A DNA stretch of 64,000 bases from NCBI GenBank assembly GCA_023212645.1, contig JALBYC010000011.1:372001-436000 (forward strand), written 5' to 3'. Made by a program: the position numbers and the translations under genes. The DNA comes from Farysia itapuensis. Its lineage: Eukaryota > Basidiomycota > Ustilaginomycetes > Ustilaginales > Ustilaginaceae. How positions within the stretch are numbered: position 1 is the stretch's first letter; the number at the start of each line of letters is the position of its first letter. Below, piece after piece: positions 48,014-57,957 of this stretch. The notes under the pieces are model-generated. The model was not told the DNA's origin, ran no database searches, and saw only the letters and a program-made list of their open reading frames with translations.

Positions 48014-48525
48014 ATGGCTGAACTTAAAGTACGACCGATCGAGAAGACCGATGAGTCAGAATGGCGAAAGCTGTTCCAGGGCTACTGCGAGTTCTACAAG
48101 CTTGTCCTCGACAACAAGGTCGCAGACTCCACTTGGGAGCGTTTCTTTGACCCAGCTGTCCCTATGCATGCTTCGGTTGCCGTCTCAGAGGGCAAATTGA
48201 TTGGATTCGTTCACTGGATCACTCATCTGTCTACTCTTTCGACAAGTGACTACATCTATCTTCATGATCTTTACGTCGATCCTGCCTCGCGATGTAACGG
48301 GGTAGGCCGTAGATTGATTGAGACGGTCTATGAAGCTGGCGACAGAATCGGTGCAGCAAGAGTGTACTGGCAGACTCAGGTAAGCTCATTCACTGCTAGG
48401 ATGTCTGGGCGGGACTGACGCAGAGAACTTGTTGCATATGACAGATGGACAACCACCGAGCGCAAATGCTCTACACCAAAGTCGGGGTTCGCAACGGCTT
48501 CATCAGCTACCAAAGGCCGAAGTAG
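48014..48525 (+). CDS. GNAT-family N-acetyltransferase
   Basis: Exon 1 (48014-48379) and exon 2 (48445-48525) flank a 65 bp intron (GTAAGC...CAG). The product is 148 residues. The GNAT fold is recognised by the beta4-alpha3 segment YLHDLYVDPASRCNGVGRRLIETVYE (acetyl-CoA loop R-x-x-G-x-G/R type) and by DNHRAQMLYTKVG after the junction, the usual N-x-x-A-x-x-x-Y motif 6-like end. It therefore acetylates a small molecule or protein amine with acetyl-CoA. The N-terminus VRPIEKTDESEWRKLFQGY resembles spermidine/L-amino-acid acetyltransferase relatives. Substrate unknown. It follows the nitrate transporter by 205 bp on the same strand, but nothing in it links it to nitrate use. Confidence 0.88.
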
Positions 48526-48829
48526 ATTGTATGACTAAAGAGGTTGCGTGCCTCACGTTTGGCGCAGGCTTCCTTACGCCGGCAAGTGCATTGAGGTTGA
48601 GGACCATCGTCGATGTATCAATCCACCAGCAAAATTGGCACTAAATTGGACGCCAATAAAGACAGATTCAATTCCAATCTCACTTCACAGTTCACGGGCT
48701 CAAGCACTCAATGCTGAGTAGGGACACAGACTTGTCGATACATGGTACCGCTGTGTCAAGATATGTGATATCGTCAGCAGACGCTAGCAGGTGCTGACTG
48801 GCGCATGTCAGGTTCTCAGGGTCAGGACA
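48526..48829. other. Convergent intergenic region
   Basis: 304 bp between the stops of the GNAT and CMD-like genes, so it should hold both 3' UTRs. No repeat, RNA gene or coding signal is seen. Confidence 0.5.
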
Positions 48830-49285
48830 TCAGTCCGTCTGAGCGTTGTTGTGCTTGAGGGACTTCCACTCTTGAACGGCTTTCTCAGCGACCCGGAATG
48901 ACTCCATGCCAGCCGGCATGCCCACATACGTAGCTACTTGCAGCAAGCACTCCTGCACTTCAGTCTCGGTCACGCCGTTGGTCAGAGCTCCGCGGATATG
49001 GGTGGCAAGTTCTGTATTCCTGTTGAGAGCAGCGAGCATGCCAATGTTTAAAATGCTTCGATCGCGTCGAGCCAGACCAGGTCGTGTCCAGATGCCGCCC
49101 CATGCATACTCTGTTGCCAGCTTCTGCATCGGCATGCTGAAAGGTGTACATGCGGCAAGGCTTCGATCTACGTACTCGGTGCCGACCACCTCTCGACGCA
49201 CGGCCTCACCATTCGAGTAGAGCTGCTTGTGGAGCTCGTCTAGCTTGGCGAGTGGTGCTTCCTGCTCGTCATCCTGCTGTGGCAT
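48830..49285 (-). CDS. Carboxymuconolactone decarboxylase (CMD/AhpD-like) family protein
   Basis: 151 residues, single exon. The CMD pattern covers most of the length: LATEYAWGGIWTRPGLARRDRSI, then LNIGMLAALNRNTELATHIRGAL and the C-terminal helix TETEVQECLLQVATYVGMPA. Members include protocatechuate-pathway gamma-carboxymuconolactone decarboxylase and AhpD-like reductases. The single Cys in the ECLL segment without a CxxC argues against an AhpD-type redox protein and for a PcaC-like lactone enzyme or a related isomerase. No presequence or signal is evident. It is transcribed away from the methyltransferase gene with 286 bp between starts. Confidence 0.88.
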   Translation of the reverse strand: MPQQDDEQEAPLAKLDELHKQLYSNGEAVRREVVGTEYVDRSLAACTPFSMPMQKLATEYAWGGIWTRPGLARRDRSILNIGMLAALNRNTELATHIRGALTNGVTETEVQECLLQVATYVGMPAGMESFRVAEKAVQEWKSLKHNNAQTD

Positions 49286-49571
49286 GTCTGGATTCGTTGT
49301 CGAGCTGGAAGCAAGTCCGATGAATGTCTAGCTAGACTGACCACGACTGGCTGGTTTGCGAAACGTCGGAGGCGAAAGCTTCAAAGCGTGAAATTGCAGA
49401 CCCGCAACATGAAATTAGATATGCGGGGCCGTACGCGGGCTGTGGGTGGAGATTGATGATAAAAAGTTTATCCATCGGCAAAGGCGGGGTAGAGATTTAT
49501 GACTGGTGTCTGTCCAACAGTGCTACAAAGAGTGGGGGCCCCGCTTCTCTCCCAGCCGCACATCATCCAAG

Positions 49572-50347
49572 ATGGCGTCCATTCTTTCCAACACACATCC
49601 GCATATCGCAAAGCTTCTCACGGAGCTACATACTCTCTCTGAAAACCAAGATTCGCAAGGGGTCGGTATCTCTGCCCTCAACACGCAGAATGTTGCTTCG
49701 CGTGACTTTTCGGTGTTCAAGGACAAGATGGTTGCTCTGGAGCAAGACAAGTCAGAAGTCATCTACACTGTGCTGAGACAGAAGCGAGCTACCCGCATCT
49801 TTGAAGCTGGTACCTCGTACGGTGTCTCAACCATCTATCTCGTGCTCGCTGCCCTGGAGAACAGCAAAGACAAGACGTCTTCGAGATTCCAGCCTGCCGT
49901 CTGGGGCACCGAAAAGGAGCCTCATAAGGCGCAATGTGCGAGAGACAACTTGGCAGACGCATTCCAAGTCGCTCCCGAGTCTGTACCAAACTTCAAGCTG
50001 TTGCAAGGCGATATCGTTGAGCAAGTTGCAAATGAACACATCGAGAGCGACAGTATTGACGCTGTGCTGTTCGATATTTGGGCGGAATGTAAGTGGCCTC
50101 TTTCTCCTTCGCTATAGGCAGACAAGACTAACACCATTGACACAACCTGAACATAGTGGCACTGCCCACCTTCAAACTCCTAGAGGGTAGTCTCAAATCC
50201 GATGCAATCATCTTCGTAGACAATTGGAGCACTGGCGTTCAAATTGGCACGTACGCTCCTTTCAAGCAGTACTTGGAGAATGCCGGCTGGTACTTTGTCA
50301 CCTTGCCTTTCAAGAACGGGCTCGGTATGGCAGTCAAGGGCACATAG
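49572..50347 (+). CDS. Class I SAM-dependent O-methyltransferase-like protein
   Basis: Exon 1 (49572-50088) and exon 2 (50157-50347) flank a 68 bp intron (GTAAGT...TAG), joining IWAE to LALPTF. The product is 235 residues. The SAM motif is IFEAGTSYGVSTIYL (about residues 76-90), followed by the acidic strand end WGTEKE, and a DAVLFDIWAE segment in place of the metal-binding DADK of catechol-type enzymes. The layout (helical N-terminus, then seven-strand fold) matches the O-methyltransferase 3/Methyltransf_24 group. The frame extends upstream only from a GTG at 49506. The first ATG is 49572. Substrate unknown. It could be a small-molecule tailoring enzyme for a neighbouring pathway, which is inference. 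Confidence 0.83.
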
Positions 50348-50475
50348 AGGCCTTAGAATGCTGTATCCTTTGCAACTTGCATGATCCTGAATCTCTCGCT
50401 CCTTACAAATACAAATTACAGAGTGCAGTACATATTGCTGTGCATCTTTTGCTATCCGGTGACGAGCAGATCTGG

Positions 50476-52743
50476 CTAATGTTCGTCAGGAAGCTGATTA
50501 GGCCAGTGTGACTGGAACCAGTTCTTGAGGATATTGTTGATCTTCTTGGTACCCTGCTCGCCCTCTTTGATGTCATCATTCAGGCAAAGAAAAGTGGTGG
50601 GTTTCTGTGTGCTGAGCGTCTTCTCGACCGCATCAAGCTGGCTTGGAAGGCGACTAGCTTTTTCTACCTTGTAGAAAGTGGAAGGAGTGCTACCAAGCAC
50701 ATACTGGTACCGCTGTATGAGTCTTGCGGTCCAGGTGCGCAACGCAATGGCCTTTTCGCTGGTTGCATCGTCAGCCGAGAAAACCGCCGATAGGGAGAAG
50801 TTGGTTGATTGCCAATTGTCAGTAAGCGGGAGGTGAGCACGGGAGTCAGTGTTGACGAAAGCATCTGGTACGGTCACAGAAGCGTGATGAGGAGGCATGA
50901 ACCTCTCGATCCCTTCCAAGCCTGAGGCGCCCATCAAGGCCGCAATCATGCAGTCGCCGCACTCAGCCCGTTCAAATGCAATCCTCTTGAAGAAGGAGTC
51001 GCTCGATTCGTCAATGTCAGGTCGAAGACATGTTTGCTTTGCGATATAGCAAGCTTTAGGTGGAACCGAAGCTTTCTCTTGTGCTCCAGATTTCCCAGCG
51101 GAAGTGCTGAGACTTGGGTATCCGTTTCTATCTCGTTGCCAGAACCATGTCCAATCCAGATATGATAATCCGTGACCGTCCTTTGAGCTGAAGGAATATT
51201 GTGTATTTTGCGGTGGCTCAATGCCAGAAGCTTGAAAGGTCGCGGTGCTGTCTGGCGAAGCGCGTATGGGTTGCCTGACCAAAAGCGAGTCTTGCGCAAG
51301 ACGACCGGCATCTTTGGAGTCGGCCAGTTCCGCCCACATGCCTGCCTTCATTTCGCGGGTCACGACTTCGTGTGCCCCTGCCCATTTAGCGACAGCCCAA
51401 GTCCACAGGAGCGCTTCTCGGTGGCGCTCGACAATGTACCAACTTGCCAAGAAAAAGGCTTGAACCGAAGTAGGGACCTCCTTTTGTGCCCTGAAGCGCG
51501 CCAATGCAGTGTTGGTGAAGGCGTCTGGAAACGTCTGGGCTGCTTCTTTAAGCAGCGGCAGCCATAGACTGCGTGGATGATGCGTGATGTAAGGTAGTGT
51601 TCGCATGGAGAATCGCTTACCAAGCACCCATCCTGCACGTTTGATGCCCACTTCCTCTCCCGCCGGATTCCAGAAACGTTGGAAAGGGTTTTGCGAAGGC
51701 CAGTAAAAGCTGATAGGTCGTGTGTCAGTCTTCAGCACCGGTCCGTATAAAGGTGACGTGACATCACTGACGGCATTTCTGGTCATCGTAAAAAAGTCAT
51801 CGTTAAAGTAGACCAATTGGTCTGCGTCGTTGGAGTTCAAGTTGAATAGTTGCGATTCTACTGCGAGGCTATTGAAGGAAGGTATTGTTTCTGTGCGCCA
51901 CGCATCGATTTGCTGCTCGTCCAACTCAGCTGTACCTGCCTTGTTCATAGGCTTGAAGTAATCTGCGTCGTGATGCAACACAACACTTGAGCCGCTGCCA
52001 TTGGAGGATGATTGAAGCCACTCAGGGATCTGCCCGCTGTAATTTGATCCGTCCAGAGGATATGCAGATGCCATGATATGCATTTTTGTCATTGCCTCGG
52101 AGCCAAAGGACGTATAAGCGGACCTCATCGAGTACAGCAGCTCGTTGTGGTCGGCATAACGATGAGCAGCATCGACATTGATTGGCTTTGATGGACTATG
52201 AGTGTTTCGTGCAGCTACGTGAGCTGGATCAGAGCCATTCACCCAAGCCCACACTCCGTTGATCTTGAGTCCCTCGCCAAGGTCTGTGTTCGCACAGTGT
52301 GGACCCCATGTGTGTTTCACAATCCACTCTTCGACACATTCGTCCGAGAAGGCCTCGTAAGCTTTGATAGGCAACGCTTCTCGCGAAGCAGCGTCGTTCG
52401 TTGAAGGTGGCGAGAAAACTCGGTGCAGATTATCATTCGATATCAAGTAGACGGCTGTCGATTCAGCCGCGGATCTGCCGAAAAACCAATTCGTCGCAAC
52501 ATGACCGAGCAAGAAGATGGAAAGGATCACGAGCAATGTCCTGAATGGCGGTAATGTTTGGCGAAGCAAGCGAATGTATGGGCGGTAGCGTAGCGAGGTC
52601 GTGGAGAAGGGGTGTTGTTTTTCATCAGCTGCATCCGAGCTGGAACTGGAGCTCACACTGCCGCGCGGCGAGCTGGTGGGTAATGGCAGATAGTCGTCAT
52701 ATCTTTCAAGTGGGTTTCTGAGCTTGGAGAGCAATCGCAGCAT
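50476..52743 (-). CDS. Stealth-family sugar-phosphate transferase (Xpt1-like), Golgi type II
   Basis: 755 residues. A short cytoplasmic N-terminus is followed by one membrane anchor (about 68-90, FRTLLVILSIFLLGHVATNW). The lumenal part carries the four Stealth regions: CR1 VWAWVNGSDP (about 165), CR2 LLYSMRSAYTSFG (about 205), CR3 LVYFNDDFFTM (about 312), CR4 FLCLNDDIKEG (about 731). Stealth proteins, including animal GlcNAc-1-phosphotransferase, bacterial capsule enzymes and Cryptococcus xylosylphosphotransferase Xpt1, transfer sugar-1-phosphate from a nucleotide sugar to a glycan. Order and spacing fit Xpt1, so addition of xylose-phosphate to mannose glycans in the Golgi is the best guess. 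Donor and acceptor are unproven. No intron. Confidence 0.87.
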   Translation of the reverse strand: MLRLLSKLRNPLERYDDYLPLPTSSPRGSVSSSSSSDAADEKQHPFSTTSLRYRPYIRLLRQTLPPFRTLLVILSIFLLGHVATNWFFGRSAAESTAVYLISNDNLHRVFSPPSTNDAASREALPIKAYEAFSDECVEEWIVKHTWGPHCANTDLGEGLKINGVWAWVNGSDPAHVAARNTHSPSKPINVDAAHRYADHNELLYSMRSAYTSFGSEAMTKMHIMASAYPLDGSNYSGQIPEWLQSSSNGSGSSVVLHHDADYFKPMNKAGTAELDEQQIDAWRTETIPSFNSLAVESQLFNLNSNDADQLVYFNDDFFTMTRNAVSDVTSPLYGPVLKTDTRPISFYWPSQNPFQRFWNPAGEEVGIKRAGWVLGKRFSMRTLPYITHHPRSLWLPLLKEAAQTFPDAFTNTALARFRAQKEVPTSVQAFFLASWYIVERHREALLWTWAVAKWAGAHEVVTREMKAGMWAELADSKDAGRLAQDSLLVRQPIRASPDSTATFQASGIEPPQNTQYSFSSKDGHGLSYLDWTWFWQRDRNGYPSLSTSAGKSGAQEKASVPPKACYIAKQTCLRPDIDESSDSFFKRIAFERAECGDCMIAALMGASGLEGIERFMPPHHASVTVPDAFVNTDSRAHLPLTDNWQSTNFSLSAVFSADDATSEKAIALRTWTARLIQRYQYVLGSTPSTFYKVEKASRLPSQLDAVEKTLSTQKPTTFLCLNDDIKEGEQGTKKINNILKNWFQSHWPNQLPDEH

Positions 52744-53511
52744 TTGCAGGTCTTACTGAAAAATGACAGCAATTGAGTATCTCTCTGACAAGAACAAGGC
52801 AGGATTAAAAGAAGCAAAGAGGATTGGGGAGCTTCTGGGGTCGTAACACCTCAAGAGGCGGAACTTGGTCCTACTAGGGCCATACAGGATCACTCAGCAT
52901 TCGCACACAAACCAAGGGACACTGGCTGCCTACTGCAGCTGAATGCATTGTAACGTTCGGTTGACGTCGGCTGAAGTCGTCAACAGTGCCATGCGGTTCG
53001 ACGATGCATCCGTCACACGACCGAATGCAAACGCGCGGTCGTAAGCGCTGAGTTGCTGGCAAAGCAAAGGCACCGTCATGATCAGATACCGTGCGGTGAC
53101 GAAACCAGGAACAGATCCGCCCGGCGATCAGCCTCCGGAATTTTGGCGCTGACAGTTGCGCCAAGCGCACAATTTGACTGGTAACTCAGCTGCGTCCGGC
53201 AAACTGTGAACCGAATCATGTGGATCGAGGGACCTTTGCTTCCTTGGCCAAACACACTCGTCACACGACCGTCTCCAATTTCGGGCTCAGAATATGCGCG
53301 GACACTGGGCAGACGCAGATCTTACCGGGGTTCGATCGATGTTTTTGTAGAGTGACGTGCCAAGGACGGGGTGCTGAATGAGCGGGCATGCAAAGCGTGC
53401 ATGCCAAGTGAGTTTCATGTGGTAATGTCCGACTGGGATACCTCGCGCTTCACTAGATGACAGCCAAGCATGACTGCATTTTTGATGCACCCTGACCGCG
53501 CGGTCAACACG

Positions 53512-53540
53512 GGAATTTTTCTCGCTTAAATAAAAATTCC
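53512..53540. repeat. AT-rich perfect inverted repeat (hairpin), 9 bp arms
   Basis: Arms GGAATTTTT (53512-53520) and AAAAATTCC (53532-53540) enclose an 11 nt loop. It lies about 85-113 bp past the stop of the minus-strand ABC transporter gene, in the expected 3' UTR. It could affect 3' end formation, but eukaryotic genes do not usually end at such hairpins. Confidence 0.55.
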
Positions 53541-53580
53541 AAGCTTGGCGAGAAGCTGATGCGGTTCCTGTTCTACGGTC

Positions 53581-53604
53581 CGCGGTCTGCGGTCTGCGCG
53601 GTCT
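53581..53604. repeat. Short GCGGTCTG tandem repeat
   Basis: The octamer GCGGTCTG occurs three times: two copies share their edge and the third is offset by CG. It sits just past the ABC transporter stop codon. Probably a simple-sequence repeat of no specific function. Confidence 0.45.
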
Positions 53605-53624
53605 GATTGATCTACTCTATGATG

Positions 53625-56600
53625 TTACATCTGTGCTTGCATTAGTTCCAGGTAGCGGCTCTTGCGCGAAATCAGCTCGGTATGACTGCCAGATTCAACG
53701 ACTTGTCCATCTTCGAAAACGTAGATGCGATCGGCGTTGCGCACAGTAGACAAGCGGTGTGCAATGAGAACGGTGGTGCGGCCTTTGGAGGCACTTTCTA
53801 GAGCCTGTTGTACCGCTGCTTCAGACTCTGCATCCAGAGCGGATGTAGCCTCATCGAGAAGCAGGATTGCAGGGTCACGCACCAACGCACGGGCAATGCA
53901 GAGCCTCTGTCGCTGTCCGCCGCTGAGTTGAGATCCCTTGATGCCAATCTGGCTGTCGAATCCGCCGGGAAGAGATTGCACAAAGTCGAGAATATTAGCC
54001 TGGCGACACGCCTCGCGGATCTGCTCGTCGCTGACGTCGTCTGGATTGCTGGCACCGAGGGCTACGTTCCATCGGATTGAACCTTGGAACAGCACTGCAT
54101 GCTGAGACACCAACGCTGTCCTGCTCCTTAACGCCGTCGTATCCCAGTCTGACATGTCCTCGTCGTCGATCAGAATAGTACCGTGACATGGGCTGTAAAA
54201 GCGCGACAACAGCGACAAGGCGGACGACTTGCCACTTCCCGAGGTACCTATGAATGCCACCGTGTGGCCCTGGGGAATGTCAAGGTTGATATTCCGAAGT
54301 GCCGCGTGCTCTGGGCGCTGCGGGTACCGCAACTCTACGTTTTGGAACTGAATCTTGCCATTCAGATTGGGCGTCAGTTTCTTGCCAAGGTCTTGCTGCT
54401 GGGATGTGCCAGGCTCACCGGCTAGCCACGAGGCCACCACTTTGAGAGAAGCGCGTGCTCTCGCAATATCTGGGATAAAGGCAGTCAGCCGGGATGCCGC
54501 AAATCCGGCAATAATCTGCAGCTCAAAGATGGCGAAGACTGCATGCAAAGCCGCGCCGCCATCAGCGTACAGGTTGCCTGCGTAATAGAATACCAGAGCC
54601 GATGAGACGATCATGAACGATTGCCCAAATGCGAAGCCAAAAGCACCCCAAAGCAATGAAGTTCGTGTTGGGCGCTGTGACTGAGTCTTGCGTATAAATT
54701 CACCGAGCACTTCCCGTTGTCGTCCCAGAGCGGTGATGGTGCGGATCGCACCCATGTGCTGTGAGACAAATGTACTGCATCGGTCTGTGATGTCGCGGCA
54801 CATATGCTCGTAGTGCTCGAGCCGAGATACTGTGATGCATCCAGTTCCTGCCAGGAGCGTGATAGGAGCGAATGTGACCAGAGTCGATCGCCACGTCAAG
54901 GCCAACCCAGCTGCAATTGAGCCGATAATGTTGCCTGCGGCGATCACAGCGTTTCCCAGTACATTTCCCGTGATGCTAGTGATATTCGCGGGATGGGTGT
55001 TCAACGAAGCAGCCATGCCACCTCCATCATCGGCCGTGGTTTCAAAGAAGGTTACGTCGCGCATCATGATGGCCGCTAGACTGTCGTGCTGAAGGTTGAT
55101 GCTCAAGATGCCAGAGGCACCTTCGAGACACAAGCCTTGTATGATGTAGCAGATCAACGAAGCAAAGCCAACCACGAACATCATGATCGCCCAGAAGTAG
55201 CTTTGTCGGCGGAGATCGCTAGGGTCAGGTAGTGCCAAAGCTGCTGTGGCTTCTCCCGTCAAGAATCCAGTCGCTGGAAGAATGCCAGATGCGAGCACAG
55301 CAGCTAGAAGGCCGAACAAGAACATAAGTCGCAAGCCCTTGGCCCGCTTCCAGACTAACGAGACTTGCTGCTTGAAAGTTAGATCGCGAGACTCTGCTCC
55401 TAGCTCTGGCAGTGCCAGACCATCTGCTTCCACCTTTGCGACTTCTTCGTCTACAGAGACATGCTTGGAAAACGGTTCAGACGCCGTGTCACTCCCACTT
55501 GGAGATCGCTTGACGCCATCAGGGGATGTCACCGAGTCATCATCAGTTGCAAAGGAGGGAACAGACTGAGTTCCGGGTGTCTCGGCAAACATTTGCTGAT
55601 GTGCAGCCATGTCTCGGTAAGTGCTACTTTTGCGGTCTGGAGAAATGAGGTCCTGATGCGTGCCTTGGTCCACAATACGACCTCCTTCGAGAACGACGAT
55701 GGTATCAGCACGCCGCACTGTACTGAGTCGATGGGCAACAATGCAGCATGTCATACCCCGCTCGCGCTGCTCTTGCTCAATCGCGAGCCGGATGGCTTCC
55801 TCTGTCGCGGAATCAAGGGCCGAGGTGGCTTCGTCCAAAAAGAGTAGCATTGGCTCGCGAACCAGGGCTCGAGCGATGGCAATGCGTTGGCGCTGTCCGC
55901 CGGACAGCAGGTTGGAGGAGCCTCCACCACTGATGGTCGTATCGAGTCCCTTTGGTAGCTTCGAGACAAAGTCCCAAGCCTGAGCTTTGACGAGGGCTTT
56001 CTTTACTTTGTCTCGCAACAGGGCGTCCAATTGGGCAGGGCTGTCGGGCGCCAAAGTTTGATACTGCAGTAGCTTGGGTCTTGTTATGCCCGCGACAATG
56101 TTGCTGAAAACCGTGCCTGGGAACAACTGAGGATCTTGAGAGACTGTTCCAATTTGTGAACGGTACCAAGCAGTGTTGATTCCTCTCAGGTCGTGACCGC
56201 CAAAGAGAATACGTCCAGTATTGATTGGATGCGCTGTCTTTTCCAAATCGGAAGTGCTATTCTCTGCAACACGGGCATCTTCAGGATCGAACTCGCGCAG
56301 GAGCAGCGCAAGCAGGGTTGACTTGCCTGAACCGCTTGGACCAACAAGGGCAGTGATCTGACCAGGGTGAATTACCAAGCTGACGTCTGACAGACTAGGC
56401 ACAGTTGGTCGCGAAGGATAAGCAAAGGTGACATGTTCAACGTCGTAGCCAGCTTTGACCGACTCCAAAGGAGACGAGAGATCCAGCGTGATACCAGTAG
56501 AATCTCGAACATCGATCTTGGGTTCACGTTCTATGATGGAGCGAAGATTGCGCAACGAGGCAATGGCCTGCAAGATAGCTCCAAAGTGTGGCACGACGTT

Positions 56601-57620
56601 GGCGATAGTAAAGAAGCAGTTCATGAAGGACCAAAAGGAAGTCAAGGCGGGACCAATGGTGGTATGTCCGGCAGCGATCTGATGCGCTCCCCAAGCAAAG
56701 AAGGCCCCGTAGTTCCAGAGTAGCAACGCGTATATGGAGGAAAGCTCCACAGCTCGCATCGCAGCGCGGACGCGGGAATGGCGCCGGAGCGGAAGGAAAA
56801 AGGAGGAGCTAAGCTTGGACAATAGCGCCTGACTGATGTTAAACGCATGAACGATTCGGGGACTGTTCAGGATCTGTTCCATAAACGTGGCGACATTCGC
56901 TTCAATCTGCAGAGCGGGTGAGCTGATCTTGTCGGAGAAGTAGCCCAGTACAGCAAAGATGCCCATGGTGATAGGAATGATGCTGAACAAAACACCTGCA
57001 ATCGTTGGGGATTTGACGAAACCGACGATGCCGGACGCAATCAGGACACCCATACTAAAGCTGACATAGTAAATCTTCTCTCCAAAGCCGATACGGATAC
57101 TATCAATGTCGGAGCTGACGCAACCGGCCAGCTCGCCGGGACCGTGTTCGTCAAAGTATGCATGGTCTTGCGCCAGTAGCGAGGCCAAGAGCGCAATGCG
57201 TAGTCCGGAAGTAAGCTTCTCCACTGACAAAACAAAAAGCGAGAAGGATGCCCAGGTCAAAGCGATCTGTACCAGACCGATGACAAACACAAGATATCCC
57301 GACTGGTTGCTGTAGAAGCGGATGACGCTCGTCGACGCGTCTTCTGGTGAAATGTATTCGGACCATCGACCGAACAAGATGTCGAGCGCCGGGATCGCGA
57401 GAGAGGACACCATGGTCAGAGCTACTGCCAGACCATAGCGGAAGTAAGGATGCCGCACCAGCTGCCATGGCTGCTGTGACGCTCTTGGTATTGGTGGCGC
57501 AAAGGAGAAGAGGTAGAGAAGGAGCGGAAGCCGTGAACGATGTGGCCGCAGGAAGTAGTCGTCGGCATTCTCGAGTTTCGCTGCAGACGAACTTCGATCC
57601 TCAGTCTGTGGCTGAGGCAT
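53625..57620 (-). CDS. Full-length ABC-B (MDR/Ste6-type) transporter
   Basis: 1331 residues with (TMD-NBD)2 order. The first membrane domain spans about 55-375. NBD1 has Walker A GPSGSGKST (about 425), signature LSGGQRQRIAIARAL (about 568) and Walker B MLLFLDEATSALD. A charged linker (about 690-740) leads to the second membrane domain (about 750-1060). NBD2 has GTSGSGKSS (about 1127), LSGGQRQRLCIARAL (about 1228) and ILLLDEATSALD. Both sites look catalytically complete. ABC-B exporters of this type move lipophilic compounds, drugs or a-factor-like lipopeptides out of cells. TATATAG lies on the minus strand about 64 bp before the ATG, so regulated expression is likely. Its neighbours are acyl-activating and reductive enzymes, suggesting export of their product. 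No intron. Confidence 0.95.
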   Translation of the reverse strand: MPQPQTEDRSSSAAKLENADDYFLRPHRSRLPLLLYLFSFAPPIPRASQQPWQLVRHPYFRYGLAVALTMVSSLAIPALDILFGRWSEYISPEDASTSVIRFYSNQSGYLVFVIGLVQIALTWASFSLFVLSVEKLTSGLRIALLASLLAQDHAYFDEHGPGELAGCVSSDIDSIRIGFGEKIYYVSFSMGVLIASGIVGFVKSPTIAGVLFSIIPITMGIFAVLGYFSDKISSPALQIEANVATFMEQILNSPRIVHAFNISQALLSKLSSSFFLPLRRHSRVRAAMRAVELSSIYALLLWNYGAFFAWGAHQIAAGHTTIGPALTSFWSFMNCFFTIANVVPHFGAILQAIASLRNLRSIIEREPKIDVRDSTGITLDLSSPLESVKAGYDVEHVTFAYPSRPTVPSLSDVSLVIHPGQITALVGPSGSGKSTLLALLLREFDPEDARVAENSTSDLEKTAHPINTGRILFGGHDLRGINTAWYRSQIGTVSQDPQLFPGTVFSNIVAGITRPKLLQYQTLAPDSPAQLDALLRDKVKKALVKAQAWDFVSKLPKGLDTTISGGGSSNLLSGGQRQRIAIARALVREPMLLFLDEATSALDSATEEAIRLAIEQEQRERGMTCCIVAHRLSTVRRADTIVVLEGGRIVDQGTHQDLISPDRKSSTYRDMAAHQQMFAETPGTQSVPSFATDDDSVTSPDGVKRSPSGSDTASEPFSKHVSVDEEVAKVEADGLALPELGAESRDLTFKQQVSLVWKRAKGLRLMFLFGLLAAVLASGILPATGFLTGEATAALALPDPSDLRRQSYFWAIMMFVVGFASLICYIIQGLCLEGASGILSINLQHDSLAAIMMRDVTFFETTADDGGGMAASLNTHPANITSITGNVLGNAVIAAGNIIGSIAAGLALTWRSTLVTFAPITLLAGTGCITVSRLEHYEHMCRDITDRCSTFVSQHMGAIRTITALGRQREVLGEFIRKTQSQRPTRTSLLWGAFGFAFGQSFMIVSSALVFYYAGNLYADGGAALHAVFAIFELQIIAGFAASRLTAFIPDIARARASLKVVASWLAGEPGTSQQQDLGKKLTPNLNGKIQFQNVELRYPQRPEHAALRNINLDIPQGHTVAFIGTSGSGKSSALSLLSRFYSPCHGTILIDDEDMSDWDTTALRSRTALVSQHAVLFQGSIRWNVALGASNPDDVSDEQIREACRQANILDFVQSLPGGFDSQIGIKGSQLSGGQRQRLCIARALVRDPAILLLDEATSALDAESEAAVQQALESASKGRTTVLIAHRLSTVRNADRIYVFEDGQVVESGSHTELISRKSRYLELMQAQM

Positions 57621-57957
57621 CCTGGCGTCGTTGCTGTTGTTGTTTGAGCGCTAAGAGCAAATGTTGATGCAGTCAAGCCATTCTATATAGGTATATGATG
57701 TGGCAGAACCGAGCATCCGTGTAACGGCCCTAACGTAATTTCAGGAAATTCTTAAAAGGGTCCATTAGCGCGATACGCGTGCCAAGCTGGAATTTGCGAT
57801 ACGCTCAGAACGGCGAATTGACCGGTCCATTCATCCACCCACTCACAGCCAACACCACCACTAGCAGAGACACATAGGACACTCACTTGCATATCGCATT
57901 CCAAGAGCTGAGCAAGTGCCATCATAGACTAAAGAGCATTAGAAGGCCATGAAGACT
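57621..57957 (-). promoter_or_regulatory. Promoter of the ABC transporter gene
   Basis: 337 bp between the CoA-ligase stop and the ABC ATG, both on the minus strand. A TATA box (TATATAG on the minus strand, 57683-57689) sits about 64 bp upstream of the ATG. TATA boxes are otherwise rare in this window. No repeat or RNA feature is seen. Confidence 0.55.

Larger units (their letters stand above)
52744..53624. other. 881 bp intergenic region
   Basis: Between the start of the Stealth gene and the stop of the ABC transporter, both on the minus strand. It should hold the Stealth promoter (near 52744) and the ABC 3' UTR. Small frames at 52874-53170 and 53287-53490 show no domain. A perfect AT-rich hairpin and a short GCGGTCTG repeat lie at the ABC end. 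Confidence 0.5.
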
